A stretch of DNA of 64,000 bases from Halopseudomonas salegens (GTDB lineage: Bacteria; Pseudomonadota; Gammaproteobacteria; Pseudomonadales; Pseudomonadaceae): NCBI RefSeq assembly GCF_900105655.1, contig NZ_LT629787.1:1488001-1552000 (forward strand). The letters are read 5' to 3'. Position 1 is the stretch's first letter. Every line of letters starts with the position of its first letter. Shown in pieces: positions 43,403 through 50,647 of the stretch. The notes beneath the pieces are model-generated. The model ran no database searches. It was not told the DNA's origin and saw nothing but the letters and a program-made list of their open reading frames with translations. The translations under genes and the position numbers were made by a program.

Positions 43403-44090
43403 ATGTCAGAGTCCAGCGGGATGCCGGCTGGCCATGTCGGCCAGCAAGTCAAAGGCGGCGCCATTGTCACCGGTTCGCCTAATGTCTATATCGGTTGCAG
43501 CGCCCTCGGCAAGGCCGATTGTGCTTCAGGCCTTTTCCCGCAGGTAGGCGATCCGGTCAACCCGCTGCTCGGCGCCAAGCTGCTGCCTGATGAAGTCGAC
43601 TTTGCCTTGCCTGCACCACGCGCGTTTGCCTTCAGCCGCAGCTACCTGTCCCGTGATGTACGTGTAGGCCCGCTGGGGTCTTTGCTCCGTGGGGGCCGAA
43701 CGTGGGCTGTACTACAACCGGCATCGTTACTATGACCCAGCACTGGGGCGATATGTGAATCAGGACCCTATTGGGCTAGCTGAGGGGATTAATTTTTACA
43801 GCTACGCCAATGGCAATCCTTTAATGAACTTTGATTCATATGGTTTAAAGGCAGAATCAGATGGAAACCCTTGGGAATTCCCTCCGAGCCGCTGGAGTCT
43901 CCCTCATAAATGCGAGACAGAGACTGAATGCTGGGAAAAGGCAAAAGAGAATATATTGAAATGCAGGGTCAATAGAGCTTGTCAAAGCTACTGGAGATGG
44001 TATCAAACTTACTGCCCAGGAAAAATGCCTGCCGCGTCCTGCTCATCGGTCACCTCAACTTGCAACAATACCCACTACAACCTTGCATAA
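43403..44090 (+). pseudogene. Rhs protein with large internal deletion and frameshift
   Basis: The first part, from ATG 43403, is the N-terminal region of an Rhs protein: GGAIVTGSPNVYIGCSALGKADC, then GDPVNPLLGAKLLPDEVDF and [21 protein letters not shown] (DUF6531-type). At about 43681-43695 the frame changes and the sequence jumps to the end of the Rhs core: [43 protein letters not shown]. More than a thousand residues of YD-repeat core are gone. A variable C-terminal tip (about 80 residues, Cys- and Trp-rich) then ends at 44090. It cannot make a normal Rhs shell. Confidence 0.85.
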
Positions 44091-44099
44091 GGAAATCAT

Positions 44100-44411
44100 A
44101 TGAAAAAACTGATAATAGTCCTATTGCTAGGTTTGTTTTTCTTCAGCCTGTTTTTCGGCGTAAAAAAATACATTAACTACAAAGTGAATGAAGAATACTA
44201 TTTCAACATGGCTTTGCAGATAAAATGGAACCTGATCACATTACAAGCTTTGGAAGCTGGCGAATACAATAAAGCGCGGATTTATTCAGAGGAGCAGCTC
44301 GACATACTTTTGGAGCCTTTTCTTGAATACAGTAACTCTTATTCTGGTGCATATGAGAAACAGTTCCGAGAAGTGAACTCCCGTATTGAAGTGCATGAAA
44401 AATCAAAATAA
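44100..44411 (+). CDS. Small membrane-anchored protein, candidate immunity protein
   Basis: A 103-residue protein with an N-terminal hydrophobic helix (LIIVLLLGLFFFSLFFG) and a charged, helical C-terminal part. It starts 9 bases after the Rhs tip, the usual position of the cognate immunity gene. AT-rich, unlike the flanking chromosome. No family recognised; the immunity role is inferred from position only. Confidence 0.55.
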   Translation: MKKLIIVLLLGLFFFSLFFGVKKYINYKVNEEYYFNMALQIKWNLITLQALEAGEYNKARIYSEEQLDILLEPFLEYSNSYSGAYEKQFREVNSRIEVHEKSK

Positions 44412-44424
44412 ACGTTAACCGGAG

Positions 44425-44505
44425 CCAAGGATAACCGGGCCGCGCCGGAAGACTGGGCCGCCACCGTCGCCGCCAACCTGCACAACCCCGACTTCAACCT
44501 GCTGG
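44425..44505 (+). pseudogene. GC-rich coding remnant fused to AT-rich DNA
   Basis: About 80 bases read as an open stretch (EDWAATVAANLHNPDFNLLG) with much higher GC than the sequence on both sides. The frame breaks at the next gene. It looks like a relic of a conserved (core-like) coding segment left by recombination. The parent gene is not identified. Confidence 0.4.
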
Positions 44506-44880
44506 GTGAAGAAAACGTTGTTAGTTCTCTGTGGTGTGCTGTTCGCAGCGCTTTTTGGTTTTTTTGCGATCTTACTCGGCGCGTGCCTTTCCAGCTACGA
44601 AGCAAGTAGTCGTGATGGAACCCTTGTTTTCGCCCTTGTTGGCGTGACAGTTACAGGCACGCTTTGGTTCGGTATTTTGAAAGTTACTTTTCGGGTAAGG
44701 AGTCGTGACCTCGCTTCGCTGTCTTGGTTCCCTCTTGCGTGCGGAGCTATCGGACTCGCATATGACCGTGTACTTGTGCCGGAAGGGTTCAAGCTTCTTG
44801 GGGTGGCCTTGCTCTTGCTTATTGTTGGATGGTTATCTGCACGACGCGTTGCGCGACGGCTCGACCAACCTAGCCGATAG
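44506..44880 (+). CDS. Small integral membrane protein in the Rhs remnant array
   Basis: A 124-residue protein from a GTG start with four hydrophobic helices (LLVLCGVLFAALFGFFAIL, LVFALVGVTVTGTLWFG, WFPLACGAIGLAYDRV, LLGVALLLLIVGWL). No family recognised. It may be an immunity protein or an unrelated insertion. Confidence 0.45.
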   Translation: MKKTLLVLCGVLFAALFGFFAILLGACLSSYEASSRDGTLVFALVGVTVTGTLWFGILKVTFRVRSRDLASLSWFPLACGAIGLAYDRVLVPEGFKLLGVALLLLIVGWLSARRVARRLDQPSR

Positions 44881-44885
44881 GTAAG

Positions 44886-45287
44886 GCCCCTGAAATTCTG
44901 GCGAACAGTACGCATGACGAAGTCAATAAAATAGAGCAGATTTTTAACCAATCAGTACAAGAAATGACAGACAAAGGAATGAGATTGAACACCTCGTCAT
45001 TCATTGGCGGAGTTCTAAACAACAATGTTTCAGAAACAAACGGCTATAGAATGCTCCGGCAATTAACAGGAAAGAACACTCTTATTTGTGGCGAACAATG
45101 GGATGTTGTTTATAGTAAGCTTGCTGATGCACAGGCAAGAGGGGAGTTCGAAGATAAATGGGAGTTTAGTGATGCCCATAGCTTTGGTCACCTTAAAGGT
45201 GTTGCAGTATCTGGCAACCCGTCCGACCCACAGATTAGTTTAGATCCTTGGGTTAATGAGTTCAAAGTTACTCACCCTTCCAATTAG
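44886..45287 (+). pseudogene. Orphan toxin-like C-terminal fragment
   Basis: The frame is open from at least 44886 (EILANSTHDEVNKIEQIFNQ) through ATG 44964 to 45287, but has no convincing start. The downstream part reads NGYRMLRQLTGKNTLICG and EFSDAHSFGHLKGVAVSG. A start-less, polymorphic, AT-rich tip fits an orphan Rhs C-terminal toxin module. No catalytic family recognised. Confidence 0.4.
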
Positions 45288-45336
45288 CGTTAATGAGAAG
45301 AGTGCTTATCATTTTGTGTGAAGCGGGAGTTTATTC

Positions 45337-45567
45337 GTGGCATTAAGAAGCCGAAACATAAATAATTTTATCTATTCAAGAACGTGGGCTCTTGTGCTTC
45401 AAGCTCTATCTCTATTGTTGATCTTCCTGCTATTGATTACACGTAGAAATAGCGATGATATATATGTGATTGCAGCATTGATTGCTGCATTCTTAAACTA
45501 TTTTTCACTGTCTGTCTATTTTAAAAGGTATATTTCATCGATCGTTTTTTTATTGATCATTCTATAA
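45337..45567 (+). CDS. Small two-helix membrane protein
   Basis: A 76-residue protein from GTG with hydrophobic segments (WALVLQALSLLLIFLLLI, IYVIAALIAAFLNYFSL, and IVFLLIIL at the end). It follows the toxin-like fragment by 49 bases, so it may be its immunity protein. Its stop overlaps the next start (TAATG). No family recognised. Confidence 0.4.
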   Translation: MALRSRNINNFIYSRTWALVLQALSLLLIFLLLITRRNSDDIYVIAALIAAFLNYFSLSVYFKRYISSIVFLLIIL

Positions 45568-46107
45568 TGACTCCTGCTTACAATAGCCACAACCGGTATG
45601 TAGAGGCAATAAAATCAGGATTTAGTGTTGAACATTTTGCTGCGGAGAATGCCGCCAATAAATCATACTTTTTGGTTTCTTTAGGGCACGAGGATATTTT
45701 AATAATTAAAATTCATGGCAGTTCAAAAGTAACGTGCCTGGGTGTAGTCGAAATTAATAAAAGACATTGTCAACATATATACAATCGAACCGTGGAAAGA
45801 ACAAATTATCAAGGGCATTAAAGGGTTCAACGGGCAGAAAGAAAGCGAGCATCTGGGGTCGGGTGAAGATCCTGTAGCTCTTATGGCCCTTGACCGTGTT
45901 TTTTCAGAAGTAGATGCGGCGAACATGTCATCGTTTGCAGATATTATGACGGCTACCTTATCGCTGCATGGGGCCTATAAAGGTGTTTTATTTCGCTCAA
46001 GCCATAGTTTGAATGCGGGCTCTCTAGGTGTGGGAGGTTCTGATGTGATTTCCACTATTCACACAACTGGCGAACTCAATAGGACTTTGGAAGGGCATAA
46101 AAAATGA
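45567..46107 (+). pseudogene. Fragmentary Rhs-associated tip, probably frameshifted
   Basis: Two reading frames meet here. The first (45567-45821) gives HNRYVEAIKSGFSVEHFAAE and LVSLGHEDILIIKIHG. The second is open before its ATG at 45883 (IEPWKEQIIKGIKGFNGQ, then MALDRVFSEVDAANMSSFAD) and ends at 46107. I read them as parts of one or two broken toxin-like or immunity-like genes. No family recognised. Confidence 0.35.
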
Positions 46108-46565
46108 AAGTCCGGATTTCTCTATTAGGAGTCATATGGGCGGCATGGGCAATCGACCTCTTTATATTGTTAAATTATGATGTAAAGGAAGCCTCTATTG
46201 AGCAGCATTTTGGGGTGGTAGAAAAGGCTGCCTGCATCACATCAAGGTCTGTGAATGGTCTTAAGCTTTTAATATCATATGACATCAATAGCAGCGCTGA
46301 AGAGTTTTTTAACCTACCTGGAAGGTATCAATGTGAAGACTTGTTGATAGAGAGCTTTCCTGGCAAACAGGTTGCTTTTTCAAAATACAAAAATCGATAT
46401 GTAAGCTTAATTATTGGCGATATTGAGATTCTGGAGGTTGGCGATGGAATAAAGAGGGCGAATAATACTCGCAGATCTATATTTTTCTCTTTGTCATTGG
46501 CACTACTTGCATCTGCAGTAATAATCATAAAAAAACGTAATATCAATCCCCGAAAGAATTTGTAG
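46104..46565 (+). CDS. Two-helix membrane protein, candidate immunity protein
   Basis: A 153-residue protein with an N-terminal helix (ISLLGVIWAAWAIDLFILL) and a C-terminal helix (IFFSLSLALLASAVIII) around a soluble middle. Its ATG overlaps the preceding frame's stop (ATGA), so the two are coupled, as toxin-immunity pairs often are. No family recognised. Confidence 0.45.
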   Translation: MKVRISLLGVIWAAWAIDLFILLNYDVKEASIEQHFGVVEKAACITSRSVNGLKLLISYDINSSAEEFFNLPGRYQCEDLLIESFPGKQVAFSKYKNRYVSLIIGDIEILEVGDGIKRANNTRRSIFFSLSLALLASAVIIIKKRNINPRKNL

Positions 46566-46639
46566 CGACCAACTGATGCAGAATAATGTTTTAAGGTCTG
46601 AATTCATACAATAAGGGAGGGCGGCCTCAGGATACAAGC

Positions 46640-46765
46640 TCGAGGGTGTTCAAAACTCTGTGTCACCGACAGCAGCGTCACAGACTGATGTATTCGTCCA
46701 GGCGCTCGGGGAAGTGGATGGCCATCTGCGACAGCGTCAGGTTCCAACTCTGCGGCGTAGTTTAT
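46640..46765 (-). mobile_element. Remnant of an IS256-family (mutator type) transposase C terminus
   Basis: Read leftward, the sequence encodes SWNLTLSQMAIHFPERLDEY and then ISL before a stop near 46685. This is the usual end of IS256/mutator transposases. The rest of the transposase is missing, cut near 46760. Beyond the stop is GTGTTCAAAACTCTGTGTCA, which resembles the terminal inverted repeat of such elements. It sits between the Rhs remnants and selB. Confidence 0.65.
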
Positions 46766-46799
46766 CGCTAAACAGGGTATCCATCATTGGCCGGCAGGA

Positions 46800-48680
46800 T
46801 CAGTGTTTCTGTTCACGCTGCCATGCCGGTTGCAGAAAGCGCCGCTGCTTGCGATACCAGGTCACGCCGACGCGGTCGAGGTATTCCAGCACCTGAATGG
46901 TCAGGTTGCGGCCGATGCCTGACTGATCGCGGTACTCCGCTGCAACAAAGCCGCCATCGGGCGACTGGTTGCACAGTTCCACGGCCACGGCAGCCAGTTC
47001 ATCCAGCTGTTCGGGCAAATAAAAGCGATTGTGTGCCACGCCCAGCACATAGCCCCATTGCTGCATGCGTTGCATAAAGGCCAGCATCTCTTCCCGGCTA
47101 TGCCCGAGGCTTTCGGCCATTTCGCCGACAATGGGCGGGCGCAGCTTGGACTTGTTCAACTCGGCGGCGACTTTTTCCCACAGCAGCAGATCGCTGGTCG
47201 GCAATTGAGGCTGATGGTTCGGCAAGGCGTAGATGCCGCCCTGTTGCTGTAACTGCTGGTGGCTGACCATCCGCTTGAGCAGCAGCCCACTGCTGGGCGG
47301 TGACAGGCCAATGGCAGCCGCTCGCAACAGTGCATGCTGTGGCAGGCCGCGCTGTTCGGGTTGCTCGGTATGTGCCTGTTGCAGGCGCTGGACGATGCTG
47401 TGTTCGGCCTGGGCAACACGCTCGGGATGCAGCGCCTGCCCCCCTAAATGCACCAGCGGCTCAGCCGCTAGCAAGGCAGCCAGTTCGTTTGGCGTCAGAT
47501 TCCAGCGCCGGGCAAAGGCCGCTATATCCACTTCCTTTTGCTGCGCCAGTTCGACGCCCAGCGCGATGTCTGGCGAATCAACAGGTTGCAGGGCTCGCAA
47601 GCGAGACAAGGCTTCCGGTTTGCTGCGACCGCGCTGGCGGCCAAGCGGATCAATCACCCGGCCACCGCCCAACGTCTGGTTGGCTGCCGGTTCACGCACA
47701 ATCACGGGGTCGCCCTGAATGGCATGCAGGCCATGATCCAGCAGCACCTGGGCCAGGCCGGCAGACTCGTCCAGCCAGACTACCCGGCCACTGCTGGCGG
47801 CAGCGCCGGCAAGCACCTGTAAAGTACCGCGATGCAGCTTGGCATCCGGTAACAGGCGCAAGGAAATATCCAGGCGATCGGTCAGTTGGTGCATCTCGGG
47901 GGCCAGCAACCAGTCACCGCGTTGCGGATGGTCCGCGTCCAGATCGCCAGCCAGATTCAGCGCGGCGCGCTGACCGGCTTTCAGCGCAGTGATCGCTTGC
48001 CCGTCCCTTTGCATGCCGCGAATTCTCACGCTTCCGGCAACAGGTGTCAGGCATAGATGGCTGTCGGTATGCAGCTCGCCATTCAACAAGGTACCGGTGA
48101 CCACACAACCACTACCGGTCACACTGAAACGCCGGTCCACCAGAAAGCGCGGATTACCTGTGCAGTGCCGTGCCGGAATCGACTGTGCCAATTCCGTGAT
48201 GGCCACCTGCAGGTCATCGATGCCCTGCCCCGTTATGGCCGACACTTCCAGCAGTGGGCTGTTGGCGAGCGTTGTGCCTTGCAGCAGCTCAATCGCGGCC
48301 TGCCGTGTCGCTGCCCGTTGTTTGCTGCTGGCCCGGTCAATCGCCGTGAGTACCACCAGGCCCTGCGCAATGCCCAACAGGTCCAGCAGCGCCAGATGCT
48401 CACGGGTTTGCGGCATCGGGCCTTCATCGGCGGCAATCACCAATAACGCTGCATCCGCACCGGCCAGCCCGGCGAGCATGGTACGAATAAAACGTGAATG
48501 TCCCGGCACATCGACAAAGGCAATGGCGCCGGCGTGCGGGTCATGCCGCCAGGCAAAGCCCAGGTCGATGGTCAGCCCGCGGCGTTGCTCGTCAGCCAAC
48601 CGGTCGGTGTTTTTACCCGTCAGCGCCTGGATCAGGGTGGTTTTGCCATGATCGACATGGCCGGCGGTGGCGATAATCAT
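46800..48680 (-). CDS. selB: Selenocysteine-specific elongation factor SelB
   Basis: The 626-residue GTPase delivers Sec-tRNA to UGA codons marked by a SECIS. It has the P-loop GHVDHGKT at residues 7-14, the switch region RRGLTIDLGFAW, DVPGHSRFIRTM, and TAIDRA in the nucleotide-binding domain. The C-terminal half is a series of winged-helix domains that bind the SECIS RNA (ending QVLEYLDRVGVTWYRKQRRF). The ATG overlaps the selA stop by 4 bases. Length is normal for the family. Confidence 0.95.
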   Translation of the reverse strand: MIIATAGHVDHGKTTLIQALTGKNTDRLADEQRRGLTIDLGFAWRHDPHAGAIAFVDVPGHSRFIRTMLAGLAGADAALLVIAADEGPMPQTREHLALLDLLGIAQGLVVLTAIDRASSKQRAATRQAAIELLQGTTLANSPLLEVSAITGQGIDDLQVAITELAQSIPARHCTGNPRFLVDRRFSVTGSGCVVTGTLLNGELHTDSHLCLTPVAGSVRIRGMQRDGQAITALKAGQRAALNLAGDLDADHPQRGDWLLAPEMHQLTDRLDISLRLLPDAKLHRGTLQVLAGAAASSGRVVWLDESAGLAQVLLDHGLHAIQGDPVIVREPAANQTLGGGRVIDPLGRQRGRSKPEALSRLRALQPVDSPDIALGVELAQQKEVDIAAFARRWNLTPNELAALLAAEPLVHLGGQALHPERVAQAEHSIVQRLQQAHTEQPEQRGLPQHALLRAAAIGLSPPSSGLLLKRMVSHQQLQQQGGIYALPNHQPQLPTSDLLLWEKVAAELNKSKLRPPIVGEMAESLGHSREEMLAFMQRMQQWGYVLGVAHNRFYLPEQLDELAAVAVELCNQSPDGGFVAAEYRDQSGIGRNLTIQVLEYLDRVGVTWYRKQRRFLQPAWQREQKH

Positions 48681-50083
48681 GCTTGGGGTTGCGCACAGTC
48701 AGCGTGGAACTGCGCAATCAGGTCATCGGCAGATTCCAGACAACGGCAATCCAGTAGCAGGCTGTCGTCGGCAATGCGGCCAATCACCGGCTGCGCTAAC
48801 CGGCGCAAACGTTCGGCCAGCTCACGCAACTGCCGGCTGCGGAGACGCTTGTTGTTGCTGTTGCTGTGCAGGCGCACGGCTGCGCTGGGCAGCAGCTCCA
48901 GCGGCAGTGAGCCGGAACCGATCTGGCTGTGAACCGGGTGGATGTCGGCACTGAAATCATTCCCAGCCCAGGCCTGCAAGGCCGGCAGCAGCACTGTGGC
49001 GGTTTGTTCGATCTCCGATTGTGTGCGGGTCAGCAAGCGCAGTGTCGGCACGCGAGCAACCAGAGTATCCGGGTTGCTGTACAGCCGCAGCACGGCTTCC
49101 AATGCAGCCAGTGTCAGCTTGTCACAGCGCAGCGCGCGTTTCAGCGGGCTCTTGCGGATGCGGGCAATCAAGTCGGCGCGACCGGCAATAATCCCGGCCT
49201 GCGGGCCGCCCAGCAGCTTGTCGCCACTGAAGGTCACCACATCCACACCCTGAGCCAGAATCTGCCCGACCACGGGCTCTGCCGGCAAACCCAGTGCCTG
49301 CATATCAATCAGCGAACCGCTGCCCAGGTCAACCATCAGGGGCACCTGATGCTCGGCAGCGATGGCCGCCAACTGGGCTTCCGTCACGCTCTTGGTGAAG
49401 CCGGCTACAGCGTAATTGCTGGTATGCACCTTGAGCAGCAAGCCGGTACGCGCATTGATGCCCTCGGCATAATCCCTGACATGGGTGCGGTTGGTGGTGC
49501 CGACTTCATGCAGCTTGCAGTTGGCGCGGGTCATGATGTCGGGCAAACGGAAGGAGCCGCCAATTTCAATCAGCTCGCCGCGCGAAACGATCACCTCACG
49601 GCGCTGTGCCAGCGCATTCAACACCAGGAGCACGGCGGCAGCGTTGTTGTTGACCACCGTTGCTGCTTCTGCGCCGGTCAGGCGGCAAATCCAGTCTTCC
49701 ACATGGGCATCACGATCACCGCGTTTGCCACTGGGCAGATCGTATTCCAGGTTGCTCGCGCCGGCAGCCACGGCGGTCATCGCTTCGATGGCTTCGGGTG
49801 GCAGCGGTGCGCGGCCCAGGTTGGTGTGCAACACGGTACCGGTCAGATTGAACACCGGGCGCATGGAGGGCGTCAGCAAGCGCTCGATGTGCTGCTGAAC
49901 AAAGGTTACCAGCGCAGAGTCATCGGCTATCTCTCCAGCACGCCAATGATTCAGACCGCTGCGCAAAGAATCCAGCACCAGGGTGCGGCCGTGGGTATCG
50001 ATCAGGGCTTGCATGCCCGGCCAGCGAAGTACGGTGTCTACCGCTGGCGGGCGTGGCATGTGCGTCGGGGCTGCGTCGGTCAT
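48677..50083 (-). CDS. selA: L-seryl-tRNA(Sec) selenium transferase SelA
   Basis: The 468-residue PLP enzyme converts Ser-tRNA(Sec) to Sec-tRNA(Sec) with selenophosphate. Signatures: FNLTGTVLHTNLGRAPLP, LEYDLPSGKRGDRD, VNNNAAAVLLVL, EIGGSFRLPDIM, and the PLP lysine at residue 289 in FSGDKLLGGPQAG. It starts 25 bases after the UGSC gene and overlaps selB, so it belongs to the same operon. The selenophosphate synthetase gene selD is not in this window. Confidence 0.96.
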   Translation of the reverse strand: MTDAAPTHMPRPPAVDTVLRWPGMQALIDTHGRTLVLDSLRSGLNHWRAGEIADDSALVTFVQQHIERLLTPSMRPVFNLTGTVLHTNLGRAPLPPEAIEAMTAVAAGASNLEYDLPSGKRGDRDAHVEDWICRLTGAEAATVVNNNAAAVLLVLNALAQRREVIVSRGELIEIGGSFRLPDIMTRANCKLHEVGTTNRTHVRDYAEGINARTGLLLKVHTSNYAVAGFTKSVTEAQLAAIAAEHQVPLMVDLGSGSLIDMQALGLPAEPVVGQILAQGVDVVTFSGDKLLGGPQAGIIAGRADLIARIRKSPLKRALRCDKLTLAALEAVLRLYSNPDTLVARVPTLRLLTRTQSEIEQTATVLLPALQAWAGNDFSADIHPVHSQIGSGSLPLELLPSAAVRLHSNSNNKRLRSRQLRELAERLRRLAQPVIGRIADDSLLLDCRCLESADDLIAQFHADCAQPQA

Positions 50084-50107
50084 CAGGCAGCCCCTCGGAT
50101 GGCTGAC

Positions 50108-50647
50108 TCAGGTGTCGTCGCTGTCAGCGTCGGCGCGCAACAGGCGCAAAATCTCGTCCAGGGCATTGTCTGCCAGGGCGTGCATTTCTGCGTCGGTTCG
50201 GTCCTGAATCGGGTGCGGCACAAAGACCATGGCCGGATCGAAACCCAGCGCTCTGGACTGCAGAGCCGCAGCTTCAACAAATTCACTGGAGGCAACCCCT
50301 ACTCCCGGGATCTGACGTGACTCCAGATCGGCGATGTCATGCATACAGCACGACGTGCACGATCCTCAGTCGGCCAGACCTTCAACCAGCAGGTCAACCT
50401 CAGCAGCCATCTGCTGCTTGAGTTCGGTCGGCGCAATACGGGTAAAGGTCGGTTTGGCGTAACGCTTTACCTCGATACCCATGGCGCTCAACTGTTCCTC
50501 GATCCGATCGAGAAACACGTTGCCGCGTGGCTTGGAAATATCCAGCAGGCCAACGACCTTGCCCTCCAGGCTTTCTGGCCGGGCCAGGCGCTCGCGCTGG
50601 GCCGGTGCCAGCTCGGCCGTAGGGTCGAGCAGTATGCTGTCGTTCAT
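50108..50647 (-). CDS. UGSC-family selenoprotein (in-frame UGA = Sec94)
   Basis: Reading from ATG 50647, 93 codons end at a TGA (50366-50368). The same frame continues through GSCTSCC to a real stop at 50108-50110, giving 179 residues with Sec at position 94. The motif U-G-S-C is the hallmark of the UGSC selenoprotein family, in which Sec or Cys occupies the first position. The N-terminal half contains GKVVGLLDISKPRGNVFLDRIEEQL; the C-terminal half has PGVGVASSEFVEAAALQSRALGFDPAMVFVPHPIQDRT. Both halves are needed. The gene overlaps the thioredoxin-fusion gene (ATGA) and precedes selA by 24 bases. Function unknown; a redox role is likely because U94, C97, C100 and C101 cluster. A standard gene caller would give two short proteins. 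Confidence 0.9.
50325..50368 (-). promoter_or_regulatory. Candidate bacterial SECIS element
   Basis: Directly after the UGA (50366-50368), GGAUCG at 50365-50360 can pair with CGAUCU at 50330-50325 (one G-U). Within, GCAC at 50358-50355 pairs with GUGC at 50351-50348. Position and size fit a SelB-binding hairpin just downstream of UGA. The exact fold, including an apical GU and bulged U, was not computed. Confidence 0.5.

Noticed and set aside
50366..50647. Free-standing 93-residue protein ending at TGA
   Set aside because: The frame continues past the TGA with Gly-Ser-Cys and a further 85 codons, and Sec machinery is encoded next to it; it is better read as a selenoprotein.
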